Of a DNA stretch of 64,000 bases, positions 23,030 through 35,479 are shown piece after piece (the stretch's first letter is position 1; the number at the start of each line of letters is the position of its first letter). The stretch lies in NCBI GenBank assembly GCA_035578175.1, contig JAQMRL010000001.1:57435553-57499552 (forward strand). Direction: 5' to 3'. The position numbers were made by a program, and so were the translations under genes. Source of the stretch: Catonia carolina (Eukaryota; Arthropoda; Insecta; Hemiptera; Achilidae). The notes under the pieces were generated by a model. It saw only the letters and a list, made by a program, of their open reading frames with translations. It had not been told where the DNA came from and did no database searches.

Positions 23030-24358
23030 CAAGGGCCGTTTTTTTCTATCTCCGATAAGCCATAAGTAAAAGACAAATGAATAGAAAACAATTGTTTTAT
23101 TGGCAAAATGTAAGTACACTTATTTTTACTTCTCAACATAATCACCTTGAAGTTTGAGGCATTTGTCATACCTTAGGACAAGCTTTCCAATACCCTTTTC
23201 ATAAAATGATGCCAGTGAATTTAAATGAGTCTTGACCTTGTCTTGAAGTTCCTCAGTAGTTGTAAAGTGCTGACCTCTAAGCCATTTCTTTAGTTCAGGA
23301 AAAAGATGGAAGTTACTCGGTGCTAGGTTGGGACTGTTTGATGGGTAGTGAAAAATTTCCCACTAAAATTGTTGAAGAAGTTGTTAAGTTACATCGCCAC
23401 TTTGACGGCAGGCGTTCTCATGCAGCAGAACAATTCCGGACGTCAGCATGCCTCTTCTTTTGTTCTGAATGGATCACCGCAAACGTTGTAAGGTTTGACA
23501 ATAAACATCTGCATTAATCGTGGTTCCCGGCTGCATGAACTCTACAAGCAACAAACTTTTTGGTCCCAAAAGACTATAGCCATAACCTTTCGGTTGTTGA
23601 AAGTTTGCTTGAAGTTTTAGGGTTTGTTCGGTGAATTTGTGTACCCACTGTTGATATTGTTGTTTTCACACACAATACCTGTGTGTCATGAAGAATCAAT
23701 GTCTCATATCTGATACAATTGATGTTAAAAAGTGTTCTCCTTCAGCGTGATAACGTTCAAGGAATGTCAAAGCTGGAGCCATTCGGCGAATTTTGTGGGT
23801 GTCAGTCAACATCTTTGGCACCCAGCGCGCACAAATATTTTGGTAGCCTAAATGTTCTGTAACAATAGAGTAAAGAGAAGATTTTGACACATCTGGAAAT
23901 TTCAAAGACAAAACACTTATTGTGAATTTATGGTTTTCTCTAATCACTTTGTCAACTCGTTCAATGAGGCCGTCTGTAGCAACAGACTTTCGCCCTTGAC
24001 CTTCATAGTGCAAGTCCGTTCGGCCGTCTTTAAACTTTTGACACCACTCACACACAACACCATCACTCATAATATTTTCTCCGTAAACACTGGACATTCT
24101 CCGATATATTTCTGCTGCACTATTCCCTTTTGCTTGCAGGAAACGAATAACACTCCTCAACTCACATTTTGCGGGAGAATCAATAGAGGCGGCCATGTTT
24201 GTGTGACTGCAGTTCAGCACAAACTGGCTACTTGATCTCAGCAGTGGAAAATGTTGTAGTGGGGAAGATGCACGATCGACTACTGCGTGCACCACTAATC
24301 TGCCATCTGTCTGGCAGTTATGCCGTGAGATTGGAGGTTGAAAGAAAAACAGCTCTGG
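23030..24358 (-). mobile_element. mariner-family DNA transposon, complete but dead
   Basis: 1329 bp, the usual mariner size, flanked by TA on both sides (23028-23029 and 24359-24360). The ends are imperfect terminal inverted repeats of about 28-35 bp: the left starts CAAGGGCCGTTTTTTTC, and the right, read inward on the minus strand, starts CCAGAGCTGTTTTTCTTTC. Both continue into a CCTCC(G/A)AT-type stretch. The transposase gene runs right to left inside. Drift between the two TIRs and the multiply broken gene indicate an old, immobile copy. Confidence 0.9.
23126..24196 (-). pseudogene. mariner transposase pseudogene
   Basis: Transposase that would cut and paste the element. From ATG 24196 (MAASIDSPAKCELRSV) the N-terminal half is open to a stop at 23696-23698: a first helix-turn-helix region (FLQAKGNSAAEIYRRM ... 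DGVVCEWCQKFKDGRTD) and a second (GRKSVATDGLIERV ... VSKSSLYSIVTEHLGY), then CARWVPKMLTDTHK. The first catalytic region, normally GDETW, reads as SDMRH. Beyond the stop, recognisable pieces continue across several more stops and frame changes: EFMQPGTTINADVYC, IQNKRRGML, LLHENA (catalytic D replaced by E), SNSPNLAPSNFHLFPELKKWL (catalytic D replaced by N) and YDKCL...GDYVEK to a stop at 23126. Active-site losses and stops both rule out activity. Confidence 0.9.
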
Positions 24359-24360
24359 TA

Positions 24361-27300
24361 TTATCTACTGAAAAAACTAGTTAAATTATAAAAATAAGTA
24401 ACTTCCTTAAAATATTTATTTTATGAAACTACGAAGAAAGCTAATAACTAAATAACTTAAACAAAATTCGGAAATCTGTTCTAGTCTTATTCGGTAGAAC
24501 GCTACAACAAAAGTGCGTATTCAAAAGTTCGTACATAGAACAATAAAGTACGCTACAATTAGAAAAGTAGGCAAACAAAAACACACTACAACATAAAATA
24601 CGAAGGTACAACAAATGTACCTATGTACTAGTCACAGTACAGCACGTAAAGAATACGTACAAATAAATGAACTTACTACAAATGTACGTATGTAAGATAT
24701 ACAGTACAGTACAGTGTGTACAGTTCATGCAATACGTATGTACGTACGTACAGTAAGTTTTTTTCTCAGTGTCGCGTATACAGTATGCGCAGCACTGCAC
24801 TTCTTCCATACACCATTTGTTATAGTACTCACTTACTAACCCCAACGCAAATCTCAGAGTTGTTTTGAAATAAACGACCTAGGCTATATCTCTGGTTTTT
24901 GGAAATGTTAATTTAGTTTCTATGCAAAAATCGGATTTAACATTATTTTTGGATATCTATCCCGTAAATAATTTTTAAAAATTTTGAAAAAAGGAAAGAT
25001 AAAGTAGGAATTACTGTACAGTAGCTGATACCTAACTTTACTATACCTGACTACAAAATAAAATACATTGTATTTAATATATGGAAGGATGAACCTTCTC
25101 TAACGACCTTATCAAGCAAATATAAGAATAATGGTATGTTCTTCACAGCTTTTCCAGAATTAAAATCCTACGTAATTCCAAATAACCTATTTTATTTACG
25201 AAGCTTTAAGCTTTCCAATGGTGAAATAAATTAAATGTTTAAATTGGTTGGATAGTCCCTGAGATTATTTAATATAGTCTAACAAAGTTTCTTCTTTATA
25301 CATTAGTACAGATTTATTCTATGTCCATATTATAAAAAACTATTTGCTTGTATGCAGTTCAGAGAATAATTAGCAGAAAAGTGAGCATGATAGTTTAATA
25401 TAACTTATTGGTAAAACGCTTGGAAGCCACAATCGTGACATAATAAACGAGGGAAATCTCACACCACTGTTTACTATTTCTCACAATGGTTGTCCAAAAC
25501 ACACAATACATTTACGTACATTATTTTGGTAGTACGAATGTAATTTTGCATATCGTAGGATTATTCTGTGTTATTTACACTACAGAATAATATATCAGCA
25601 GCGGTATTTGTTATTACAATTTAAGCTGATATTTTCTAGCTGCGTATGTAATCGATAAAATGGTAGAATGAGAACAGTGGTAGGGTGAGAAACCCTGCCT
25701 AATTAATGGTAATATTAATTATCTACATTATGAAAATGTCAAATTCATAATAATCGCTGCAGGGAATTCCTTCACACTCGTGGGAGGATGGAATTTTAAC
25801 CCCCATTATTCCGCTGTATATATTAGTATGCAATATGTAGATGCAATATGTTATGTAGACGCACTGGAATGCTTATATAAAATTACACAAGATGTAGGCA
25901 AGTCCTTCTTTTTAGTACAAAAAGGCTAATCTTATCTCTTCTTTTCGTTTAATATAAATTCAGAATTTCAACAATCTACATTAATTGTATTTATTTCAAA
26001 AGAGAAATAATTAATTACTAAGCTTTAAATTATTACTTATATTTTGTTTAATTTGATTAAACCAATTAGATCCAAAATATCTTTGAGTTTATAGTAAGAG
26101 ATACTAAAGTAGTTGATGTAGAGCGCTAAGAAGTGTGAATATACTGATACACTGAAATGGGGATAGAATATGACGCTATTTAATTCTAACGTCAGCTATG
26201 AACAAGCAGCAGCTCCAGACATCAATATTTATATCACTTAGGTTGATCATACAAGCAAGACTGAGAATAAGTAATTTTCTGTAACAAAATAAGGTGTCAA
26301 AAATTATTCGGTAATTCAACTGGCCTTAGTAGAGTTACAATAAAGCACAAAATAGTTAGATTTCAATGCCGCATCAATTACAATAATAAATTGAGTATGG
26401 AAAAGATTGTCCTGTTTTCAATAGCCGTGGATGCGTTTACATTGTTTGCACATCCGAGCAAAACTATTAAAGAAAAACGGGAAGTGTAGGCCTACTAAAC
26501 CTTGCCAATCTCCGAATACTTATTGTGTAATTTAGTAATTAGCACCGATCGATAACGTTAGGTTCTTGTTGGTTGTTATAATTGAATTCACAATAATTAT
26601 AAAAATATTACCAGAGAGCGTTATTTCCAACATACCATTATAAAATAAGTACTGAATAGTTTAAAAAAATAACTTGGTGTTTCCATAAATCTTACAATGT
26701 GCAAGCTTTATATTCATTTAGGAATGAAATTTTAAATTATTTAAAATAATCTTCACTAAAGGGCCAACGGGACTTGAAAATCGTTTGTACTGATTTTTAC
26801 CACAGTCGTATTCTGTATACTCTATTTTGTTTAATTTTTAACTACTAATAGGAAAAAAATTAAATTAAAAATTTAAGCTGTAGAATAAATCTCTCGTACA
26901 GACTTTATGTTGCTGACACCGTTGGAGCAACCACACAAATTCCTTTGGAAACCTTTTCTTGGTCATCGGCGTTTTAGCCTTCACCGTGCATTACCTTGTA
27001 TGTGTCACCAATCCATGTGTTGTATGAAAGAATTTGTGTGTGTTTTAAACTGAATGTGAAATAAATTATAAAAGTCTATTGCTCACAATAATAAAATAAT
27101 AAGTATTACATTTTAATTTTTCTAGGTCCGTGATGTACGGTTGAAGTAAGTCGTCGTGCAGTGTGTCGTTGGTTACGTAGTAGGGAAATAATGTAGATCA
27201 ACTAACAAATTTTTTCACGAAAGACATGCAATTAAATCGAAATTTAATGGTATTTGAACAATCCAATTAAAGCCATAGTGGCATGAGTAGCTTCAAAAAA

Positions 27301-29351
27301 GTAATATAAACGTCATAACTTAGTACGTATATAAAATGGTATTTTTTAATGCCACATATTCATTTTAAGTCAATTAACGTACCACGAGAGTAACCGGTGA
27401 AACAGAAGAAATTTTTTCAATACTAATAATTAAACGGAGTTTCATTTGTTATAGTTCCTAGTCCTCCAGGCTGGGGTTTTACGGTGTGGTGTTATCTTGC
27501 CTATAGTAGTAATATTACTGAATTCTATATGGTAGTAATGTAAATGTAGGATGTATAGTAATAAGAAGAGTGTCATTATAATTGAGCCTTGAATGTGCAA
27601 AATAACACTTTTTTCAATAATGTTTTTGTACGATAAAAGTAGCTTCGTTTAAAACTGCCAGCCGGCAAAATTGGGAGTGTAACATACTTGGTAGATGATG
27701 CAGTTAAATGTGGGGTTGAGGGAGAACGACATACTTACTGATACAGTACTGCAGATGACCCAATTGATAGTACCCAAGTTCAGCTACGATCAATATTTTT
27801 TCCCTTTACACTATCTCATACATGGAGCAGATTTGTTATGCTATACTGTCACAAACCATTACTGCATTTATTTTGCGCATTCATTATCCCCATTATTACA
27901 TATTTTATGCTATAACCCAGAATAATAAATCAAATATAATACTCAATGTCCAATTTCAACGTATATTACTTCATGGTAGAAAATGTTTCCTTTGTTAACT
28001 TAGTTTGCAGAATTTTGCCCTTGACCTGCACTGTAATTGAATACAACCTCTTCTAGTACTTGTAGTGTACTCAAGTTCATTATACCAAGCAACTATCCAG
28101 CCTTCCATTTAGTAAAGTATACAACACAAGTATAAATACTCTATAAGAAATCATTAACTTTAATGTAAAAACAATAAAAAAAATCCTACTATACATTTCA
28201 TGCTATTTAGTTCGATTGTCGTAAGTACGTATATGCAGGAGGATACGCTACTTTATGTGTGTTTAAGATAAATATAACTATAAGCAAAATCATTGTTAGT
28301 TACTTTTAACTACTGTGTCCTAAAGGTTTTATATTATATTTACAGTTTTTAATTTATATTTGTTGATAATGATTACCTTCGTTGGTATACTTTTCAAATT
28401 CTGCTCAGGAATTTAATTTGGTATGCTTCGCTTTGTAGTTCAGAGGTACGAAATTATTTTCATAAAGATTATTTTGTTAGAATCAATCTCGTTCAGTTTT
28501 AACAGTCGGTAGTAGATAACTGTATACAAATTTGTCATTAAACCTACATGGGCATACGGGATTACTCTTTATAGTAATGACAGCGTATAGGGTAACCAGT
28601 TAACGAAAAGTTTTCTATCTTCCTAGCACGGTGAATGGAAGTCTGTTCATGCGCAACATGTGTGTATTCAAATCCTGAAGACAAGTGTCGTTAAGTTAGA
28701 AAGCACACAAGTTCAATTCCCAGCGTTCAACAACGTAATTTTTTTAATATATTCTATAATACATTATCGAACGTCACCTACCGTTGACTTCCCAGAACAC
28801 ATCTCTTAAGCTGGTTAGAGAACCAAAATATTGAAATTTTAATCATTTTAAAGAAGATTTTAGGAGCCATACTTAGCACACAGTGGTATATTCAAAGTGA
28901 ATGTCGTTTTCATTTCAGCTTTACATTAGTAAAGGTAACGATTTTAAAATTAAATCTTCTGTCAGCGTGCGGAAGAACATCCATACAATCTGGCCTTAAC
29001 TTTCTTGGTGGCTCACGATAAAAAGAGAATTAATTTTGTAGTCTCAAGTGAAAGATTCAATTTCCCATAAGTTAACAGAAATTAATTTCGGTGTGTATAA
29101 CCTCTTTTAAAGTTGGTCGCTGTACAAAAACATATTATGTAATATTATTGTATATTTGGTCGTTGTTTGCTGTTTTGATAAATTTTAAGTTTCTAATCAG
29201 TGGGTAGTAATCAAAACTACTAACTGTTTTCATTCAAAGTTTTGTTGAATTATTTTTATTTTTACCTGAACAGATTATAATTGTTCACACTTGTTACTTG
29301 AAAAAAATAAAAAATAAAAAATAAACCTACTAAATGTAAATGTGTAGAATT
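24361..29351. other. Long AT-rich intergenic stretch
   Basis: About 5 kb without a recognised gene or element. At 24600-24790 the sequence is dominated by TAC/GTA words (alternating TACGTACGTAC and TACAGTACAGTAC). The plus-strand frame 27695-27925 (76 codons) is open but unrecognised. Confidence 0.5.
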
Positions 29352-29540
29352 TTTTTCTTTCTTTGTTTATTTAACGTCGCATCAACTACTGTGGTCATTA
29401 GCGACGACGTTGGGTTGTAACTGTGAATGATGAAATGATTTTTTGTAGCGTATAAAAATGCCATGCCTGAGGGATTCAAACCAAAGACCGCATGATGAGA
29501 GGTGAGCACGTTACCAACTACGCCAATGCTGCCGGTGCAG
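29352..29540 (-). repeat. tRNA-derived SINE, second family
   Basis: Read on the minus strand, the element starts with a tRNA-like head: A box TGGCGTAGTTGG at 29514-29525 and B box GGTTTGAATCC (one change from consensus) at 29472-29482. A body follows, with ...CGTCGCTAATGACCACAGTAG... and an end in TTAAATAAACAAAGAAAG and a short A-rich run at 29352. The 3' half matches 4735-4800. It is unrelated in the body to the SINE at 18437-18602, so two SINE families are present. Target duplications are not clear. Confidence 0.82.
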
Positions 29541-30424
29541 TAATTTTACTCGTAATAATAATTATTATTCGATTAAACAACAAGGATATTTTGTAGAAAA
29601 TTCAGTTAAATTTATCACATGAGCTAAAGATTTTGACTAAACTAATAGGCTATTTATTATTGTTTCTTATGTACGGTAATGACTTGTGTCATTCGTACCT
29701 ACAATAACAAAAAATAAGTATACACTGTAAATAAATGTAATTTATAAATTACTAATCCACAGTAAAGCCTATAAAATTAAGCCATCGCTTTATTGTATTC
29801 ATATACATTAAAATTAAATTATACATTAAAATTTGTATTTGGGCAAATTTTATACAAAACAGTGGTCTGACTAAGTGCAAGATGATTTCATGATATTAAA
29901 AATTTTGAAAGCTTGTTCAATTATATAAACCACCCGTCTTTTGAATAACTATAAAACGATTTTTTGCAATGAACAAAGATGGCGTACTATTCTTTTATAA
30001 TAGCTGTTTTCTTGAATTCAATTAAACCATGGAATGATTGGAACACGATTGGTTATTCACTTATGTTTATTTTTTGTCGAATAGTAAATACATGATTTTG
30101 ACTGGGTGAATTTTGAATTTTTCGTTCGAAATTATATTTTTGCATTGATCATTCAATATCACCATTAATTACACGCTACCGCCTACAAAGAGAACGGAGT
30201 AGAGATCAACTCACGGTAAATAGAAGAGATCTCTTTTATTTACCGTGGATCTACTGATCCAATTACAAAAAATACACAACTTTTATAAGGCTTAAAAATG
30301 TTCATGTTTTACTTTTTATTGTACACATTTTTCCAAACTTTGAAATTTAATTTTTGTTATTAACTTAATTTTCTTTGTTTAAAATTGTAATGTCTAAGCT
30401 ACTTCTTGTTCTATGTTCTGTATA
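29541..30424. other. AT-rich intergenic DNA
   Basis: About 880 bases. Near 30195-30255 there is a loose inverted pair around AGAGATCTCTTTTATTTACCGTGGATC. No gene was recognised. Confidence 0.45.
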
Positions 30425-30438
30425 AAAAATATGTTCTG
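30425..30438 (+). repeat. Candidate target-site duplication, left copy
   Basis: The 14-base word AAAAATATGTTCTG recurs exactly at 33958-33971, on the other side of the RTE-like LINE. The length is typical of LINE target duplications. The AT content makes chance a little more likely, but the TATGTTCTG part is not simple sequence. Confidence 0.6.
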
Positions 30439-33400
30439 ATATAAATGTATTTGTTATTATTATTATTATTTACGTTATGGCCTACAAAGGACCGCGATTT
30501 CTCAGTTTTTCTTCTGTGCTTTCCTCTTCGCCCAGTATTCTTTCATTTTCTTGGAAAAGTCACGTTTTCGTTCTGCCGACCATTTAGGTCTTGATCTTTT
30601 ACTGTCCTCTTCCTGGAGCACTAGTTTGAGTTTATGTCTGAGAGGTGTTCTTTGTACGATGTCCGTCTCCGTTATCTGGAGTTTGTTGCAGTCTGTTTTT
30701 ATCTCTTTGAGCCATCCATCGGGATTTTTCAATTTTTCTTTGTAGTTCAGGATTTGTTTTGAGAGCCTATGCTCGTTCATTCTCACTGTGTGTGTGTAGA
30801 AAGCAATTCTTCGTTTCTTCATGATGGATGTGATTTTTTCTGTGTGTTGGTAGACTTCTTCATTCCTGCGGAGTCTATATTCTCCTTCTTTGTATTTGGG
30901 CCCTAAAATCTTGCGGATGATCCTTCTTTCTTTACGGATTAGTTTTTCTAATGGAGCCTTCTGTCTAAGTGCGAGGCATTCTGATGCGTGGAGAACTTCC
31001 GGTCGAATCACTGTATGATAATGTCTTATTTTTGCATTTTTGGAGATGGATTTTTTATTGTATATCTGAGACGTCAGTCTGCACGCTACTTCAAACTTGT
31101 TGGCTCGGTTTTCTATTGCATATTTTTCATTGTTGTTTGGTTCAATCCATTCACCAAGGTATTTGAACCTGGTCACCCTCTGGATTTTTCCATGTTTGGT
31201 CTTGAAATGTGTCCGATCCGTTTTCTGGTTGGAGATGTACTGCGTTTTCTCGTACGATATTTGGAGCCCGATCTTGACCGCTAGTTCATGTAGAGTTTCG
31301 ACCTGTGTGATCGCCTCCTCTTCTGAGTTCGCCAGGAGTGCCAGGTCATCCGCAAAGGCGAAGCAGTTGGTCTTAAGTTCTCTTCCGAGTTTGACTCCTC
31401 TTGGTGCCGTTTTCCTCCATTGTCTGATGACCTTCTCGAGAGCACAATTGAACATCAGTGGGGAGAGTCCATCTCCCTGTCTTACCCCTGACTTTACTTC
31501 AAAAGGCTCGGAGATACAAGTTCTGAACTTGACGTTGGACTGCGTATTGTTGATAGTCTTCGCGAAAAGTTTTCTCGTTTTGTTGTCTAGTCCGAATTCC
31601 TCTAGTATCCCGAGCAGTGATTCCCTGTCTATAGAGTCATAAGCTTTTTTGAAGTCAACAAATACGATAGTCAGTGGCTTTTGTCGGACTCTGCAGTGTT
31701 CGATGACATGTTTGAGGTTCCGGATTTGTTCGGGGCATGACCGAGATTTCCTGAAGCCCGCTTGGTATTCACCGAGCTGCACGTCGAGTTGATCATCTGC
31801 TCTTGTCAGTAGGGCCTTCGAGAAGATTTTATATGTGACCGGCAATAGTGAAATTCCTCTATAGTTGTTAGTGTCGGTCTTATCCCCTTTTTTGTGTAGA
31901 GGGTGGATGAGTGCCGATGTCCATTCTTCTGGGATTTCTTCGGTCTCCCACACCTTCTGCAAAGTTTTAACCAGAAGTCCGAGCTGACGGTCCTCCAGAA
32001 GTTTCCAGTACTCTGCAATGATCTCATCTTCACCTGGTGCTTTGTTATTCGTAAGGGATTTGATGATTTCTTTGACTTCTTCGAGGTTCGGTGGCTCCGA
32101 GTCCGGGTTTACTTTGTTGGTTCGAAATTCGAAGGTTTCAGTCGGGCCTGCGCAGTTGAGCAGGTTTTTAAAGTAGTCCGCCAAGATTTTGCAGTTTTCC
32201 TCATCACTGTGGGCCAGTGTTCCTGTACTTGGATTCCGAAAGTTGAGACTAGGTGGTGTGAATCTGGTCACGGTCTTTTTGAAGTTCCGGTAAAAGTCAC
32301 GGGTGTTGTTTTTCTTGAAGTCAGATTCAATTTACGCTAGGTCTTTCTTCATGTGATCCCTCTTGACCTTCCTGATAGTTTTGGCCGTTTCTTTTCTAGT
32401 TTGAATGAATGTTTCAAATTTTTCTTTTGTCTGGTGTGATTTCCATACTTGCCATGCTCTTTGTCTTGTCTCAATCGCTTCGTCGCATTTCATGTTCCAC
32501 CAGACATGTCTCGGTCTTCTTCTCTGTGGAGCTATCCTACTTGCTGCTGCAACCATTCTCTCTTCAAGTTCTTTTAGGCCCTCGACTTCCACGATTTCTT
32601 TTTGAAATTCCGACTTTGATGCCTTCAGTTTTTCTAAATCTGATCTCTTTTTCCTCTGAGTTGTCGTTTTTCTCGTGTTTCTTGGTCTGAATTTCAATTT
32701 GATTTTGGAGAGATAATGATCTGAATCAATATTTGCTCCTCTTAATACCTTGACGTTCATGACTTCTTTTGACGCTTTGACTGAAACTGCGACATGATCA
32801 AGTTGAAATTCATCTAGCATTGGGTTCGGAGAGGTACATGTTTTCTGTTTTCCTGGCAGATTCTTGAAGAAGGTCGACTTAAGTACGAGGTTGTTCTCAC
32901 CACACAATTCGATAAGCCACTCTCCATTTCGATTTGTCCTCTTGTGAGCTTGATAGTCTCCTACTATTTTACGGTATCTTCGCTCCCTTCCAATCTGCGC
33001 ATTGAAGTCACCCATCAGAATTATAGTGTGATTCTTGGGGATCTTTGCTAGAGTTTCGTCTAATTTATCCCAGAATAGGTCTGTCTTCTCTGGGTCTCTG
33101 TTGTTGTCTTCATTGATTAGGGCATGTGCATTTACTAACGTGTATGCTTGGTTTGCGCACTTGATCGAGAGAGTGACGAGCCTGTTGGAGATTGGATTAA
33201 AATCAATGATTGAGTTCAAAATTCTGGTGTTGATCATGAACCCCACTCCGGGGTGTGGAACTCTGCCTTTCATAATTCTTTTTTCCGTTTTTGACTTTAG
33301 AATTCTGTATCCTTGTGACTCAAATGGTTCGCTGTCTGTGAACCGGGTTTCTTGGAGAATTAGAATATTGTGCTTTGTTAGTACGTCTGTTAGATGTTTT

Positions 33401-33957
33401 AATTTTCCAACTTTGAGAAGTGAATTGACATTGAAGGTTGCAAAATAATTGAAGTCCTTGTGTTTGAGTTTGTGCGATCCAGGAAGCTCCGACTCTTCCT
33501 TGTGTGCAAGCGTGGTTGCAAGCTCCCCAGAATCTGAAGGCTTGCTGACAGCGCTATTTCTAGCGCTGGTGGATCGTCCACCTGGGGTAGTTCTATTTTT
33601 TAGAAAAATTGCCATCGCTTTCCAGTTTTGAAACACTGAGATATGTTTTTGGTGGGCCGGACCAAAGTCCGACCGTTTGTACAACTGGGGTTGTAAGCCT
33701 CAGAGGGTTCCGCTTCAGTAAGATCCAAACCACTGGATTGTGGACCAGATCTCGTCCAGGGACAGCAACGTGGAGCACGGGCGTCGATTCCAAAGCCTTC
33801 CAAACGAACGAGGTTGTTTGCCTTTAAGAATCTTTTCCGCCACCGGAACATGATCCGGTTATTATTCTTGTTACTTGTATTTTCCTATCCAGTTTTTCTC
33901 ATTTTTGTTCTCTAATTTTATTTTTATTGTTTTATTATCCACTGGAATGTATTCTTT
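30439..33957 (-). mobile_element. Nearly intact RTE-like LINE
   Basis: About 3.5 kb non-LTR retrotransposon. A 5' region (33616-33957) carries an 83-codon open frame at 33600-33851 of unknown meaning, starting within an imperfect palindrome CCGGAACATGATCCGG at 33843-33858. One long ORF encodes endonuclease and reverse transcriptase. A very short 3' UTR ends in a (TAA)n-type tract (about 30451-30472). A short 3' UTR and microsatellite-like tail are typical of the RTE group, but the clade call is tentative. If the 14-bp flanking repeat is the target duplication, the boundaries are as given; otherwise the core is about 30450-33860. A diverged relative lies at 19385-20375. Confidence 0.85.
30502..33615 (-). 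pseudogene. LINE ORF2 (endonuclease-reverse transcriptase), one nonsense codon
   Basis: From ATG 33615 (MAIFLKN) to the stop at 30502 the frame is continuous over about 1037 codons except for a single TAA at 32332-32334. An upstream TGA at about 33702 limits extension. The endonuclease covers roughly residues 55-270: FATFNVNSL, LQETRF, ILMGDFNAQIG, QLDHVAV and NIDSDHYL, all signature residues present. The reverse transcriptase follows: NNYRGISLLPV, YQAGFRKSRSCPEQI, IVFVDFKKAYDSID, GVRQGDGLSPLMFN and the catalytic FADD (31345-31356), then FKYLGEW and a basic C-terminus ending in KKN. No frameshift was detected. It looks like a young copy disabled by one point mutation, unless the stop is read through. 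Confidence 0.88.
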
Positions 33958-33971
33958 AAAAATATGTTCTG
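33958..33971 (+). repeat. Candidate target-site duplication, right copy
   Basis: Exact match of the 14-base word at 30425-30438, immediately outside the proposed 5' end of the LINE. Confidence 0.6.
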
Positions 33972-35479
33972 GTTTTAGACGTCATTTATTTATTCAAAAA
34001 ATTTGTTAAACTTTTGGATTTTTATACTACGTTGTACAGTTTTGAATAAAGAAAAGTTAAAATATACAGAAAATTGTGCACTCACTTTTACTAAAAATTC
34101 ATTAATCAACAAATACAGAAATAATATCATTATCACAACCCACGCCTGCAAACTTGCCACAAATTCTTAAGAAGATTAGTAGACACTGAAATAAGGATCT
34201 AAAATAAGCTTCTCACGCCTGATGAACTTACCACAGGATGACTTCCTGAGTGATTACAAAACAGCACATTACACACTGAAATTTACATAAACATACTCCT
34301 GGTCTTATTAACATCCAGATGTAGTTGTTTTCGAATCAAGACAAACTAATTAAGTATGGAGCATGCCACAAAAGAAACCAATTGGTTCTCTTTCATTCAC
34401 TACCGAAAGAAACATTTTTAATAGTTCACCAAACAAAAGCTTGTAATTTACTGCGTTGACTCGTGTGACAAGCTTTAGTATGTTAAAATTAATATTGGAG
34501 ATACGGAAGTTTACAAACAAAAACTACTCAGTTTTCAGCTGGTTTACTGTTAATACGCTTTTGTTTACACTACTTCGTTAAGGGTAAACACATAATTCGG
34601 TTTCCACGTACTATAGAAGAGATCACACTTTCCTCTATAAATACAATATTTTGAAAGTGAAATCCTTTTTTTTAAATACAGTGACCACTTAACATTATTA
34701 TAGTCGCTACATTGCTAAAAGAAGTATGTTAATTCATTATACAATTTTGACATAATACTGATTTAAGCTGATTAGTTACAATTTAGTTGGGTGTAATTAA
34801 GAAAATGATTCCTAATGGAATTATGAAATGAATATAATTAATACGATTTATTTAATCAAAAATTGACTGAAATATCAATTACAATATCTGTCATATAAAA
34901 CATGACAATAAAACAATAATACTACACACTCAAATATTCTTTTTTACTTTACAGCATTTGTGGTTTAATCAATTACACAGTGAAACACTTGCTTTGTCTG
35001 CTTGTATTTTGTTGAGCAGATATATCATATTTTATTGACAGCGCTAATACAAAGCTATGTTGTTATTATATTAGTACAGTACTTATAAGTTCTATTGAAA
35101 TATTGATGAGTAATGTACCTTTGTGCGTGTAAAATAGTTGTTTTTATATACATTTATAAATTTTGCGAGTGGACTACACCATTCAGCTTTTCTCATCCTA
35201 ACTTCCGTTTATATAATGTAGTTCGGTTTTTGAATAAAACTCAAAGAGATTTCCAATTAACTCGTATGTAAACAGAAATAGAAACAATGTAAATTAATTT
35301 CGATTTTTTCAAGTATTTTTTTAGCCCTTAGTGTCCCTTAAAGCAATTATAAACTATCTCTTATAGCTAAATACTATTGTTTATGGGCTTTCTTTTCCGT
35401 CACAAAAAAAAAATTAAATGTAAACAAAGTTTGTAATTAAAATAATAAGTGGTGTCACTGGATGGCGTCATTAAGTAAC
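33972..35479. other. AT-rich intergenic DNA
   Basis: About 1.5 kb. A short motif (CACGCCTG...AACTT(G/A)CCACA) occurs twice, at about 34140-34162 and 34215-34238. No genes were recognised. Confidence 0.5.

Noticed and set aside
28620..28745. tRNA-like stretch with GTTCAATTCCC
   Set aside because: A B-box-like word is present, but there is no matching A box or cloverleaf pairing.
30969..33631. Several plus-strand open frames of 60-181 codons
   Set aside because: They lie antisense to the LINE endonuclease-reverse transcriptase and show no motifs of their own.
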